Source: Pseudopithomyces maydicus (lineage: Eukaryota; Ascomycota; Dothideomycetes; Pleosporales; Didymosphaeriaceae). From it: a stretch of DNA of 64,000 nucleotides. Below are positions 1 through 11,583 of this stretch, one piece after another. The stretch spans positions 1,612,001 through 1,676,000 of the forward strand of contig JANTUC010000010.1 of NCBI GenBank assembly GCA_026873275.1. The letters run 5' to 3'. Each line of letters begins with the position of its first letter. The stretch's first letter is position 1. The notes under the pieces are model-generated. The model did not search any database. It saw nothing but the letters and a program-made list of their open reading frames with translations, and had not been told where the DNA came from. A program made the position numbers and the translations under genes.

Positions 1-1272
1 GTGCAGCAGAGTCGCAAGATTCTCAACAATAGCGGCAGGGCGGGCGCACGGCAATAACGAGTGGGAGACGGTGGCGTGCGGATCAACAAACAATCTCCAC
101 CTCTGTGCAGGGCCTCGCGAGCTGCTCTCCGGGCCTCGCGAATCGCCGGCATGCGTGGTGCAGGCCGTGGTAACGAGCCCAAAATAGTCTACCACGATGG
201 CAAGCTGCGAGGGACCTGTCCCTGATTTGAATGCGCGCCATGGCTGCAGCTTCATGCGCCGTGTACCGGTGCACATGGAGAGGTGCCAGTGCGCGGGCTG
301 CATCTGCTCGTCTGCAGCGTGACGGCGAGCAAACAACGCCCGGCGAGAGGCGAAACGTCCATGTGCCGTGGGCTGTACTGTACTGTAGGTAGTGGAGCTG
401 GGCCAGCAGCGGCGCGAACGACGTCTGAGCGCGCGTGTTTTGACATTCCGCCAGACACAACACTGGCCCCAATTCACCGGCAACACCTCGCTAACGCCTA
501 GCGGCGCGTCCTGAGCCATCGCATCCCAGCAGCAACCTGTACCGGATTTCCTCCTGCTTCCGCCCTCGTCGACCAGACTCCACTTCGCAGCCTGCGCCCT
601 CTCCCTCCTTGCTCCGACGATGCATGCTGTGAGCGCACAGTAGTCGACCCCACCCCCCAGCCCGCCTGCAGGACGAGTACCAAGGTACACCGGCTGCCAG
701 CATGCCCACGGCGCTCAAGCAAGCAGCATTGCGTTCGAGTGAGCCCGATAGGCGGCCCCATCACTAAAGAGAATGAAAACGGTTCCGACGGTAAATCCCC
801 ATGTGTTTCTTTTGTATATGTGCTGTGTCGTGGCGCGAGGCCTCCTGTCTCCTTGCATTGCTGCTCTGTTTTGGACTCGACGCCCTTCACCGCACCTCTC
901 CCGAGAGCGGCGCCAGCTTGCCCAACCCGTTCGCGAGACCTCTGCCTGCCGTTGCACAAGTCTAGTACTGACGCATTACCGTGATACCAGCTTGCTGCCA
1001 GTGCAACTCTGCTTGGTGCCTCCGCGGTCGGCCTGGGCTTCGGTCGAGAGACAGAGCCCCCGTACCCGTCGAAGAGGAGGAAAGCCACTCCAGCACAAAA
1101 CCCGCTGCCTCGCCCGTCCTTCCACCCGCACAACCCGTCCCAGCCTGTTGCGCTCGCATCCTCTGTTGCGCCGTCCGCTGCCATACCCGCCCAACCTGCC
1201 CGTCCTCTGTCCGCGCGCATCCCCTCCACCCCACGCCCCAGTCATGACCCTCGACCGCCTGTGAGGAGGAGA
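1..1272. other. Upstream region, no gene recognised
   Basis: Both strands have short open stretches here, but none has recognisable domains, splice structure or a convincing product. The segment is probably the promoter and 5' leader of the gene that starts at 1273. A six-codon upstream reading frame (ATG 1243, stop TGA at 1261-1263) lies in the same frame just ahead of that start and could dampen its translation. The left edge may hold the end of a neighbouring gene that I cannot identify. Confidence 0.5.
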
Positions 1273-4200
1273 ATGACGACGAGCGCCGACCCCGTCTCAC
1301 TATCGCTGCAAGGTCCCATCGAAACCGGTTACACACCGCCCGCCGAACTGAACATAAACGAACACGACGCCCAGGCGCGCCCACAGTCGAGGAGGGCGTC
1401 CTGGATCAAGCGCCTCTCCGCCATATCCAACTCGCAGCCCTCCAGTCGAGACACCAGCCCCGGCCCCTTGTCGCCTTCCGTCTCGCTCTCCAATGGTTCC
1501 ATGGCATTTTCGCACGACGGCTCAACCGCGCCCATGATCCCAGGCGAACGTCCCCCCGCTCCACTCCCGCCCAACAAGCTTGTCAAACGCTCTTCCTCGC
1601 TCCACGGTTCCCAAGACATCCCCACACACTTCTCTGGCTCTCGAAGGCCCTCCTTTCGCCGACCCGCCACCAGCCACCAGCGGTCGGCCACGCTGCAGTA
1701 CCAGACAGCTCTCCTCGAGATGACCGCCGAACATCCGTCCTCCGACGCACAGCCGCTGCAGCCCGGAGCAGATAGCGACGTCGAGTACACGCACTACTTC
1801 ACGGCAAGGGTCACGGCGGAAAAGGCCCTCTCGAAACGCAAGGGAGTCCTCTCGTCCAGCACGAACGCTTTCAGGCGGATAGTTCCCGACGACAAGCTGC
1901 ACAGACCCACCCTGATTCTGGCTCACTCCATTTCCACGGGCGCGCCTGCCCACCTGGTCGAAGATTCGGAAAGCGAGGCGGACAGCGAGAGCCTGTACTT
2001 TGTGAGCAGGCCGGGCACGGCAGCGACAGAGACCGAGTCGCAGCAAACGGCCGACCGCAGGCAGTACCGCCAGTCGGAGGACAACGCCCGCGCGCCCTCA
2101 CGTGCTCGCTCCTTCTCCATCAACAACCTGCTCTCGCCAGCCTCCAATGCCAAGAAGCTGCGAACGACCGAAATCCCCGGGGCAAAGCTTGTGCGCAGGT
2201 TAAGCCAGAGGAGGATGAGCTACGACCCTATTTCTACCATGGAAAAACATCGTACCAGCACTGGTCAGGGGGACTCCGGAGCTGTCTCCGGTCGGCGCGC
2301 CCTTACCGACCCCGCGCTTATTCGACGCGAGATATCGACATCGTCTGGGCCTGCATACCCTAGAACACCACGACATGGAGCACTCGTGGCGCCATGTTCG
2401 TCTTCCCCGTCGCCTGAATTGCCGCATCGCACCGCGGCACAGGCTGACCCTGCTGCAGCGTCAATGCGCGTTAGCGATGTTCAGCCCTCATCCTCCGCGG
2501 CTGCCAATCAGCCGCCGCCCTCCCCGACTGTGGCTCAGACGGGTGTGCGCCCGTCCCGAAACTCCATGGCCCCGTCAGAGCAGGCCTCTACGTTAGTAGG
2601 CTCCGATAATGATGCTCGCGGTACAGGGACAGGGGACGAAGAGGATGCCGATGTTCAGAGTGAAACCGTATTCGATTCGCTGCGCACGGTCGGTGCCAGA
2701 AGTACATCAGGCGCTCGTGGCCCACGTATCGAAACTATATTTGACGAGTCGCCCCCATCCAAGGTAAAAGTCACCGCGTTGCGCGACCTTCTTCCCAAGG
2801 GAACCTTCCGGGAGCAGACGCTCGATGCTGCTCCCGGGCAGCAAAGCATCGCCGAGGAAGAGGAGAGCATCTCGACACCCGTTCGCACCATCATTCCCGA
2901 CCGCTCTTCACACGACTCACCCACCTACTCGCGGGGCACACCGACGCCCCGATTCCCCAACCTTCTCCCCTCCTCGCCCCCGGACATGCCGAAGCCTTTA
3001 AATCTCGGCAGGCTGGAATGGGATTCAAGAGTCGAAGACGACGGTAGTAGCAGCGCATGGTCGATAGACGACGATGACGATGATTCGTGGGGCGATCTAC
3101 CACAGCGACCGCTAGGCTCGCTCATGACAACGCCCATACCGCTCGACCGCCCGAATATGCAGCTGTTTGCTTCGAGGCCCAGCCCAAAGGCAGCCGCTCC
3201 ACATCATTTCGCTCTCGAGAACAGTGACCGGGAGGCCCGCAGTAGCATCTTCGATTGGTCGGAACAACAACCTGCTGATAAAGGCTCGGGCAATCGTACA
3301 CCGCCACGTCCGAGTACAGTACATGGGAAGAAAGACGCAGATCGTCGCGGGAGTCGAATCGTCGGTCGAAGAGCACCTAGTGGGTTGCACGCCCGCAGCC
3401 AAAGTGTGCCTGCCGTCCCCGATGCTACAGGGAAACGTAGCACGGTAGTCACCAATAAATTCGGCACCTGGGGCGTAGGTAGCAAGGGAGTCACTGAGGA
3501 CTGGAACGACGATTTCGATTTTGAGGACGTCGCAGAAGAGGCAAGCGCACCAGGCACCGTTCAATCCCACCGAGTCGACAGTGGTATGGCCATGGTAGTG
3601 CCGGACCACATACAGGAGCAGCAGAATAACGTACTCGCTAATATCGGCCTATTACGGGAGTGGGGGCTTCTGATCGAGGAACTCAAAGAACAGCGAGTTC
3701 GCGCCGCCTGTCTCGGCGTTCTCGAAGGACCCTATGCCACCATGTGGGAAGAGGTGGATGCCATGATCGACCTGGCTGACCAAGAAGCTGAACACGAGGG
3801 CGTCAATCGCTTATCTCCGCCATCTACGCCTGGCTTCGATGAAGTTGCTTTTGATGATGACGTGTCTCGCTCTAGTCCCATTCCCAATGGCGGAGAGCGA
3901 CGCAGGTCAGGGTTAGCGAGTGACGCGCTTGGCAAACACAACATGCCACAACATAATCATCCAAAGAGAAAGACTATCCTCCCGCCCAACAATCAGATTT
4001 TTGGACCTCAATCGTCTCCCATCCCTCCCAGGCCCAGTCACGAATCGCCGTACTTTCCTGCGGATAACTTCCAGCACATGGGACGACCGAGAAAAGACTC
4101 GGAAGCCAAGGCTCGTTCCATCATCGAGGCATTGCAGAAGAGAAAAAGCATACACGAGCCTCTGGCGGAAACGGAGCCACCATCGCCGTCGAAGAAAGTT

Positions 4201-4407
4201 CCTTTTGATACAGCCACGTTACGCCGCATCGTGCCACACGTGAGCGGCCTGAATCGCAAAGTCAAGCAGACGTTGCGGGAGGCAGAAGGACTCTATTCCA
4301 GCCCCAGCTCGAGCCCCAGCCACGAAGCTGGGCCTCCGTTCGGCAAAATCTATAACACCACAGATAGCGAACTATCTGCACAGATGAAACTAATGACAGT
4401 CATGTAG
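1273..4407 (+). CDS. Large Ser/Pro-rich, mostly disordered protein of unknown function
   Basis: A single uninterrupted frame of 1044 residues from the ATG at 1273. An earlier in-frame GTG at 1261 directly follows a stop and is not a plausible eukaryotic start. Most of the protein is low-complexity Ser/Pro/Arg, with acidic patches (a run of Asp near residues 595-605) and many SP/TP sites, as in cytoskeletal or cell-cycle scaffolds. The most structured-looking part is the C-terminal third: a FGTWG...DWNDDFDFED acidic-aromatic motif near residues 735-755, followed by a predicted helical block (LLREWGLLIEELKEQRVRA) and another basic helix near the end. The DW..DFDF motif recalls septation-network regulators such as Byr4/Bfa1 or Etd1. 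That is a weak resemblance, so I give no symbol. No intron is needed. A profile search with residues 730-850 would be the test. Confidence 0.75.
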   Translation: MTTSADPVSLSLQGPIETGYTPPAELNINEHDAQARPQSRRASWIKRLSAISNSQPSSRDTSPGPLSPSVSLSNGSMAFSHDGSTAPMIPGERPPAPLPPNKLVKRSSSLHGSQDIPTHFSGSRRPSFRRPATSHQRSATLQYQTALLEMTAEHPSSDAQPLQPGADSDVEYTHYFTARVTAEKALSKRKGVLSSSTNAFRRIVPDDKLHRPTLILAHSISTGAPAHLVEDSESEADSESLYFVSRPGTAATETESQQTADRRQYRQSEDNARAPSRARSFSINNLLSPASNAKKLRTTEIPGAKLVRRLSQRRMSYDPISTMEKHRTSTGQGDSGAVSGRRALTDPALIRREISTSSGPAYPRTPRHGALVAPCSSSPSPELPHRTAAQADPAAASMRVSDVQPSSSAAANQPPPSPTVAQTGVRPSRNSMAPSEQASTLVGSDNDARGTGTGDEEDADVQSETVFDSLRTVGARSTSGARGPRIETIFDESPPSKVKVTALRDLLPKGTFREQTLDAAPGQQSIAEEEESISTPVRTIIPDRSSHDSPTYSRGTPTPRFPNLLPSSPPDMPKPLNLGRLEWDSRVEDDGSSSAWSIDDDDDDSWGDLPQRPLGSLMTTPIPLDRPNMQLFASRPSPKAAAPHHFALENSDREARSSIFDWSEQQPADKGSGNRTPPRPSTVHGKKDADRRGSRIVGRRAPSGLHARSQSVPAVPDATGKRSTVVTNKFGTWGVGSKGVTEDWNDDFDFEDVAEEASAPGTVQSHRVDSGMAMVVPDHIQEQQNNVLANIGLLREWGLLIEELKEQRVRAACLGVLEGPYATMWEEVDAMIDLADQEAEHEGVNRLSPPSTPGFDEVAFDDDVSRSSPIPNGGERRRSGLASDALGKHNMPQHNHPKRKTILPPNNQIFGPQSSPIPPRPSHESPYFPADNFQHMGRPRKDSEAKARSIIEALQKRKSIHEPLAETEPPSPSKKVPFDTATLRRIVPHVSGLNRKVKQTLREAEGLYSSPSSSPSHEAGPPFGKIYNTTDSELSAQMKLMTVM

Positions 4408-5141
4408 AACAGAACCACACAAAAAGCTACGAGGGCATGTCACAGCGCTTGAGCGTGCTGGTCCCGCTCCATTAACCAAAATCTCCTTGGACAACACAAA
4501 AGATTTCCTATCGGTCTGTCTGTTCTCTTTCCTTACCTTCTGGATAGCGTTCGAGCACCTGAGCTGAGTCGATTATATATTTCCTTTTCCTTTTTTCCGT
4601 TTCCTTGGGCTTTGCGTTCCTCTTTTTGGCTTCGCTACATTGTATTTTTTTATGCTGCTATTGGCTAGTTTGAGCCGGCTTCATCGCATTTGCAGCGGCG
4701 TTTTCCCATGAGACACTCGAGTTCAGCCGCGAGGAAACACCCCTTGTGCTACGTAATGCATGTGTGACACGGACAGGGCTCATTGTGCTCCTGCGGAAGA
4801 ATAGAAGAAGAGCGGAGTGGAGAGTGGAAGGGGAGAGAGAGGGGGAGAAGGGGCAAGCTTGGAGGCACCTAGGTGTTTGATGCTGCATGTGGAATGTGCG
4901 GATGTTGGATGCGTCGATGCTGTCGGTTGTATTTCCTCTTGTTTACCAACGGTGCATAGGGCGTTTGCCATGTCATGGACGGGGGACGGCTGATCCCCCT
5001 CGAACAACCACATGGCAGACGGCTTCTTATCTTTTTTTTTTCACAACACACAGGCAGGCATGTACAAAAAGGATGAGATCTATATAGGTCTATCGAAATG
5101 CCCGATGAAAGCGCTCTAGACGATGGTCAGATGCCGATGCG

Positions 5142-5184
5142 CTGCTCTGCTCTGTTCTGCTCTGCTCTGCTCTGCTTTGCTTTG
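5142..5184. repeat. CTGCT/CTCTG pentanucleotide tract
   Basis: About eight imperfect copies of a TCTGC pentamer, with transitions to TTTGC at the right end. It is in noncoding DNA and is likely length-variable between isolates. Confidence 0.8.
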
Positions 5185-5980
5185 CCTGGGCTTCCTCGGG
5201 CAGGCAAGCAGCACACACGCACGCATCTAGGCACGAATCAACAGAATACGAACATGTTTTACGCATACCACCGCCCAAGTGTCGCGCTGCGCGTGATTGT
5301 GCAATGTAGCCAGCCCAATGCGAATCTCCCTCTTTCCTTGTCGATAACGCGCTCGCTATCGCGGATATTGCCCCCGTTTGAGTTTGAGTGAAGCCTGTTT
5401 GTTCCCTGACGAGCCACCGGGCGATGCCCTCGATTCACTCTCGTCCCGGCCATCATCCATCTACGGTACTCTCGTGGCATTGGCCGCACCTGCAGAGAGA
5501 AGGTTCAACGGGCGGGTGGGTGGACGGACGGGCGGACAACGCGACCGATGCGACGCACGCGACCGGGAGAAAGAGAGACGAAGAAAATATGTACATACCA
5601 TAGCACGACACGACAGTCACAGCAGAACAGTCACGACAGTCATGACACAACACAACACAACGCAGCCCATCCCAGACTGAACATCCAAGCACCGCAAGGC
5701 ACGCAAAGCACGCAAGGCAATGGCAAAGGCAAAAACCAAGCACCGTTGAGCGTCCATGCTCCCATAAGCCTTCGGTGCTCCACGATCTCCATTATATGCC
5801 CCTCGAAAAGGGCGGCGATTAGGTTCCCGCGGCCCAACAAGAGGGCTGGGTTGTGGTTTCCATGGCGACGCAAAGTATATACGATGAGACGAGACGAGCA
5901 AGGCGTTTGGGAAGCCGGGTGAGGTGCATCGCGCACGCGTTGGGGGCAGGGGTGCGGTGCAGGGGTGCAGGGGGGCGATG

Positions 5981-6034
5981 GGTAGGTACTAGGTAGGTAC
6001 TAGGTAGGTACTAGGTAGGTACTAGGTAGGTACT
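5981..6034. repeat. 11-bp tandem repeat (TAGGTAGGTAC)
   Basis: Nearly perfect tandem copies of TAGGTAGGTAC, about five units, sharing the GGTAGGTA core seen elsewhere in the intergenic DNA. It lies between genes and has no coding role. Confidence 0.9.
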
Positions 6035-7416
6035 GTGGGTATGTATGTAGATGGGTACTTTGGGTAGGTGGATGTGGATGTGGACAGTGGGCTGGATGGG
6101 ATGGGATGTGCTGGACGGGATGATGATGGAGATGGGATGAGATGGGCTCCACCTCGTCGTCCCGTCTCGTCTCATCTCAACCGCGGTACCGTAGGGCATT
6201 TAACCTTGAGCTCCCATTGCCAGAGTGCGGACGTGCCCATTGTCATCTGCTCTTGGATAAATACTGCCCGTAGCGCCGCTCTACCGCGTACAATGGTAAA
6301 TGTACGCACCGTACGCCGTACCACGCGTTGTCTGCACACGCATGTACTCCATACTGCACGACTCGATGCACTCGCCGTTCAACTGCTGGTTTGTTCCCAG
6401 AGTGGAATAAATAGATACATACATACATACCGTGCGCGTATACATGGTGCAGTTACATACAGTGCAGTTACAGTACCGTACAGCACAGCACAGCAGACAT
6501 CCATAGCCGGTCTGGTCTCGGCTATCGATCGATCGGATGCCCGACACTCGATACATATATGATTATGTACTCATACCGCAGCATCGGACGATGCTTCCGA
6601 GCAGTCAGACATACAGCAAGGCAAAACGGCATCCGCGTCCGCAGACAAAGAACAAGGCGTTGAGCCCAGCGGAACAGTTCGCCTCGTCGTCGCGTAGGGC
6701 AGATATTCCCGTCCAATGCCCTTTGCGCCACCAGCATGACGGCGTCTTGGAGCGGGGATGTCTCACCCGCGGATGACGACAGGCCAAGCACCGCGTACGC
6801 TGGATTGAAGAGGAAGCTGGTATGCACAGCACGGCGGCGCGCGTCGCAGCATGTACGGAGGGTAGGTAGGGTAGGTATGCCTCCAACAGTCGCAACGTAA
6901 CGTACCCAACCGTTAATGCGCATCCATCCATCCCATATCCTCCCACCTTTCCCATCGCACAACAGCAGTGCTTCCACATCCTCCTGTGCATGCAATCCAA
7001 TCGACCCCCGTATCTACCTCCCTTTGTCCCCTCCCACTGGTCAACCTGCACCTCAAACCGGTACCGTACCTGCATCCCGCCCTCCCTCCCATCGTGCCTC
7101 ACACCCCAATAGACCACCACGCCGTACGTAGGTAGGTAGATTACCGCTCCCGCCCGCACCGTACCGCTTTCCTCCCCACCCACCCTCGTGTCTCCTCCCG
7201 CTCCGCGCCCCACGATTCGTCCCCGCCACGCGCCCACCTCCGGCCCGGTACTCCCCCTACCTACCATAGGATAGGTAGACCGCAGTCTTACCCTGGGTAG
7301 TCTACGTACCGTACCACGCAGATAGCACACCCACCCCTGGATTCGATTCGCTTTCGATTCGATTCGATTCGCTCTCGACCATTCGTCGCGCCTCGACTCC
7401 GCCTAGCCTCGCAGCC

Positions 7417-9175
7417 ATGGTTCTCCCGCGCGTGCTCGGCCTCGCATATATGGCGGCGGTCGCCCGTGCGCAGGGCAGCTCTGCTTCTGCGTCTGCTTCT
7501 GCGTCTGCGTCTGAGACTGCGTCTGCGACCGCGTCTGCATCTGCGTGCGCGACGCTGTCGCCCAAGAATCCGGCGCCGAGCGTGGCCAGCGGGTGGCGGG
7601 CGAGCGTGGTGGCCAATGGGTTGACGGAGCCGCGGGTTATGGTGTTTGACGACGAGGGGGGTTGCTGGTGTCGGAGTCGTCGAGGGGGATTTCGAGGATT
7701 GTGTTTGGAGAGGGAGACGGGGAGGGAGAGGGGGTTGTGTTGGGGTGGGGAAGGCGGAACTGATTATTGATGATGAGGAGGTGAGTTGGTTTGTTTTATT
7801 TTTGGTGTTATATTTCTGGGGTGATGGGTGGGGTGGTTGCGGTGGGAAGGATAGCTTCGGATGGACGCAGCGCGGTTTTGAATATGAAAAGAGATATCAT
7901 GGTTTTGAATGAGTTGGGTTCTAACGTGTTTGCAGCTGAACCATGGATTGGCGCTTTCGCCGGATGGAAAGACGCTTTATGCTTCTTCGATCAGCGCGGT
8001 GTATGCTTGGGATTACGATGCGAGTCAGGGCCGTAACACCTCTGGACCACGAGAGATCATTGGGAGCATGGGGAGCACAGAGGGGCATGTTAGCCGTACT
8101 CTCCTTGCCTCTCGCAAGGTACCCGGGCTGCTGCTTGTCAGCAGGGGCTCACTAGACAATGTGGATTATAGCACGCTCAATATCAGCACTGGTGTATCCA
8201 CGATCAAGGCCTTCAACGTTACCAACATCACCGACTCTGCCTACAACTTCGCCGAGGACGGTTGGCTCCTTGGCTGGGGCCTACGCAACTCCGTCGGTGT
8301 AGGCGAAGAACCCATCACAGGCGCCATCTACTCAGTCGAAAATAGCGTCGACGATTTCAATCGCTCGGGCGAAAACATACACCAGAACAACCCTGGTGAA
8401 GAGATGAACTTCCACGGTTACCTCAACGGCACCAAGACAGACGAGCAGGGTGGCAACTACGGCTATCCTACCTGTTTCGCCGCTTGGAACGTGAGCGAGA
8501 TTCCCGACAACGAAGGCGTCCAAGTAGGCACGCAGATCGCCATCGGAGAACAAAACTCCACCATCAACGATACCTTCTGCAGAGAGGACAGAATCGCACC
8601 ACGTTTGACATTCCAGGCCCACCAGGCACCTTTGGACATCAAGTTCAACGACAACGGCACCGCCGCCTGGGTGGCCTTCCACGGCTCCTGGTACGTCAAT
8701 GACATCCCAAAGCCTCACAAACCGTACTTCCATTCTAACAGCATGCAGGAACCGCGACGAACCCATCGGCTACAAGCTCTCCTACATCGCCTTTGACGGC
8801 GCCGGTTCCCCCGTCGCAAACTCCACCAGCACCACCTCCACCGTCGACATCCTCACCAACCCCGACCTAAGCCAATGCCCTGACAAATGCGTGCGCCCCG
8901 TGAGCGTGGCGTGGGATCGTCAGGGCCGCCTATTCATGACCAGCGATGCGACGGGCGAGATTTGGCTTGTCACCAGGGAAGACGGAGGCAGTGCGAACGA
9001 TGCGAGTCCCGGGAACGGTCTGCCATCCGGCACGAGTGGTGGTGTGCAGCCGACGGGCACGGAAGGGGCGCCGGAGGAGAGCAGTAGCCCTGGTGCGGCG
9101 GGTGTAAATGTGCCGGGTTTTACGGTGGGCCAGTTTGCGGCTGCGTGGGCGGCGGTGCTGGCGGTTTTGGTTTAG
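7417..9175 (+). CDS. Secreted, GPI-anchored-type glucose/sorbosone dehydrogenase-like protein (two apparent frameshifts)
   Basis: Exons 7417-7780, 7936-8690 and 8749-9175 give about 515 residues after two corrections. The N-terminus has a signal peptide (about residues 1-19) and then a Ser-Ala repeat encoded by TCTGCG hexamers. Family-like blocks follow: NHGLALSPDGKTLYAS, a GWGLRNSVG motif, GGNYGYPTCFAAW, FHGSW joined across intron 2 to NRDEPIGYKLS, and RPVSVAWDRQGRLFMTSD. The C-terminus (GVNVPGFTVGQF then an Ala/Val-rich tail) looks like a GPI-attachment signal. These fit the six-bladed propeller glucose/sorbosone dehydrogenase family. The expected activity is sugar or lactone oxidation at the cell surface, but the substrate is unknown. 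Exon 1 changes frame twice, at G runs 7656-7661 and 7747-7750; each behaves as one missing G. Intron 1 is 7781-7935 and intron 2 is 8691-8748. If the shifts are real, the gene is a pseudogene. Confidence 0.8.
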
Positions 9176-10034
9176 AGACGAGGAGGATGTTTCGCGACGT
9201 GTTGGAATATTTCATATGACGCTCGTTAAAGGAAGGGTCTGGGCCCTGGGGTAGGCTACGTCATGTGGAACCGCTGGGGGCCTTCGTTCGTTCGCTCGCT
9301 GGATACTTTGCATTTACAGGGACGTTTCGCTACCTGCTAAGCATTTACTCGTTTTGAAGGGGAGATGTTGTATATACTGGGGTGCAGTACATATATGAGA
9401 TTGTGTTCTGTTACTAAATTAGTGTTTGAGGAACAGACCTCGGGAGCAATGTCTACTCTACCCATGGATTATGCAAGAGCAAGTTCAAGCAAGAGCACGT
9501 CCAAGGTGGTTGCCTATCAGGTTGGCAAGTCCCCATGACCACGTTGCTCCTCGCTTTCTAGAAAATGCCTCGCACACGCCCCGTCGTTGGAATCAGAAAC
9601 ACAAAGCGCTCGTGACGCAGGGCCATTCTCCTACGCATTGCTTTTGGATTCTGCCTTTCCAATTGAAACAACTTGGTCATTTGCACAGGAAGTAAACGGG
9701 CGACCGCCGACCCGCACCGGTCGTTTGCTCTCAGTATCTCGCGGGCATCTCACCGCCCAACGGCCCTATAGAGCAGCGGTTGCATCCGCCGTTTACCTAT
9801 TGCCCCACTCTCTTTCTCTCACTGTTGGCGGCGCCGCTTGGTGAGTTGGATCCCTTTTAAAGCCTCGCGACACTCCATACCACGACACTTCGGATTCGCA
9901 CGGCCTTCCCTAGCTAATTGCACCGGCTTGGCCACTCTAACTGAAGATCTAGTCGACCTTTGTCTCTCTTCTGTTTGCCACGGAATATATACCCACTCAG
10001 TCGCCCAGGGACTCGCCGGCCTACGCGAGTCACA
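9176..10034. other. Intergenic region
   Basis: The 3' flank of the dehydrogenase gene and the upstream region of the F-box gene. No coding region or RNA gene was recognised. A TATA-like stretch (GAATATATACC) lies near 9980-9990, roughly 50 bases before the F-box ATG. Confidence 0.45.
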
Positions 10035-11563
10035 ATGGGTCGTCGTGTCATGCCGTCGACGGACACCGCGTTCAATAAGCTGCCGATCGAGGTGCGTCAC
10101 ATTCAGTTTTCAATAACTCATGATTGTATGGAGCTGATGATGATGAATAGCTTAATCGAATGATCGTTCGCAATCTCCATGACCATAAGGACATCGCGAA
10201 CTTCAGCCTGATCTGCAAGGAAACCAACAATGCTGTGGAAGGAGACAACTTCTCCTTCTGGCGCGCCAAGTTCCGCGAGGACTTCGTGATGCTGGATGGC
10301 AAATCGAATGAGCAGCTGCGGCGCCGGTACAAGTACCGATGGGCATGGATCAACAAGGCCGCCAAACCGGGGTTCGCCTTCCGCCATGGCAACACATCTG
10401 CAGAGAAGGCGATTTTGAAGGTGCTGAAAGATCTCATCATCGAGTCTTTTGCAAACGGCGTCAAGCTTGATGATGAGGGCCAACCTGAATGCCTGAACAT
10501 GGCTCACTTGAAGGAATTCGTCTTCAAGTCCAAGCTCTTTCTGTGCGGCAGCAAGCGTCCACCGATCCTGAAGCCCAATGAGTATCACAACACGTCTCTC
10601 ATCGCTGTTAGAATCATGCTTGCGCAATTCTTGTTCGACGGCGCTGCACCGTCCGGGAGTTGGTTCGCCATGGACGACGCCCAGAAAGCAGTGTACGCCG
10701 CGACCAACACGGCTCCGATCTTCCTGGGCCTCAGAAAGAACATGGTCAACGTCGAGTGGATCTTTCATTGCCTAAACTTCTTCAGGTACTACATGACTGA
10801 CTCTGACCATCCTCTGTTCGACACAATCGAAGAGGAGCTCGGCCCATCCGGACGTCCCTCCCCATGGCGCGAGCCCCTAAAATCCGGCTCGTACCCCTAG
10901 CCAAACACTGGCAAGGGACCTACTCCTTCCTCGAGCACACTCAACTCGCCCGCTTCCGAACACACCCCAACCTCACCAGGCGCGACTCCACCGTCGCAGA
11001 CCGCAACGTCAACGAGGGCAAGATCCAGGTACGTATCCATACCCCCTCCCCTCACACTCACTAACAACCCACCCACGCAGTCCCTGACCCTCGACTTCTC
11101 CCCGCCGCCCACCCTCCCCTGGCCCCCGCTCTTCGAACGCCGCCTCAACTCCCGCCGCGTCACGAAACCGGGCCCCAACCCCCGGACATCCGCTTCGACG
11201 GCCAAGGCACCGACCTCGACGACCCCTTCTTCGCAACCGGCTGGCTGAACGCCCTCCCGCCCCAATGCGACATCCCCGGGTGGCAGCGCATCAGCTTCAT
11301 GAAGCACTTCGAGGAGGATCTGCACGAGGTGGGGCAGGATGACTTGTGGGCGTATGAGGGGGTGGTGGTTCCGGGCGGGAGGATGATCTTGGGGCGGTGG
11401 TGGTTTGCTTCGGTGAGTGGTGACTGTGCGGTGTGGTGTGCTTTGGTGGCATGTATGTGGCTAACGAGATTTGCAGGATGAGCGGGTTAATTTCGATGGT
11501 GAGTATGGCGGGCCGTTTGTGCTTTGGGCGGTGGATGGGGAGGGGAGGGCTGAGGAGGGCTGA
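10035..11563 (+). CDS. F-box domain protein (two apparent frameshifts)
   Basis: Exons 10035-10091, 10151-11028, 11081-11412 and 11477-11563 give about 451 residues after two one-base corrections. The N-terminus reads FNKLPIE, then across intron 1 LNRMIVRNLHDHKDIANFSLICK. This is the L-P-x-E..I...L...D..NFSLVCK pattern of an F-box, which docks substrates onto Skp1 in SCF ubiquitin ligases. Later blocks (EEELGPSGRPSPWREPLKSGSYP, KHWQGTYSFLEHTQLA, FFATGWLNALPPQCDIPGW, LWAYEGVVVPGGRMILGRWW, GGPFVLWAVDG) belong to a C-terminal region I recall from a family expanded in Dothideomycetes. The frame changes at C runs 10894-10897 and 11179-11183, each as one missing C. Without correction the protein stops at 10900. 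The stop lies inside a 10-bp tandem repeat. Substrate is unknown. Confidence 0.78.
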
Positions 11564-11583
11564 GCAGGGCTGAGGAGGGCTGG
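11544..11583. repeat. 10-bp tandem repeat (GGAGGGCTGA) at the end of the F-box gene
   Basis: Four near-identical 10-bp units. The predicted stop TGA at 11561-11563 is supplied by the second unit. As the unit is not a multiple of three and carries a stop in one phase, copy-number change would shift or move the C-terminus. Confidence 0.7.

Larger units (their letters stand above)
4408..7416. other. Intergenic region with short tandem repeats
   Basis: No coding region is supported. The first 250 bases are T-rich, as expected for the 3' end of the upstream gene. The rest holds a CTGCT pentamer tract near 5142-5184, an 11-bp GTAGGTACTAG-type repeat at 5981-6034, ACAC/CATA tracts, and many CGTACC/GGTAGG motifs up to the start of the next gene. 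Short frames on both strands have no recognisable sequence. Confidence 0.5.
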
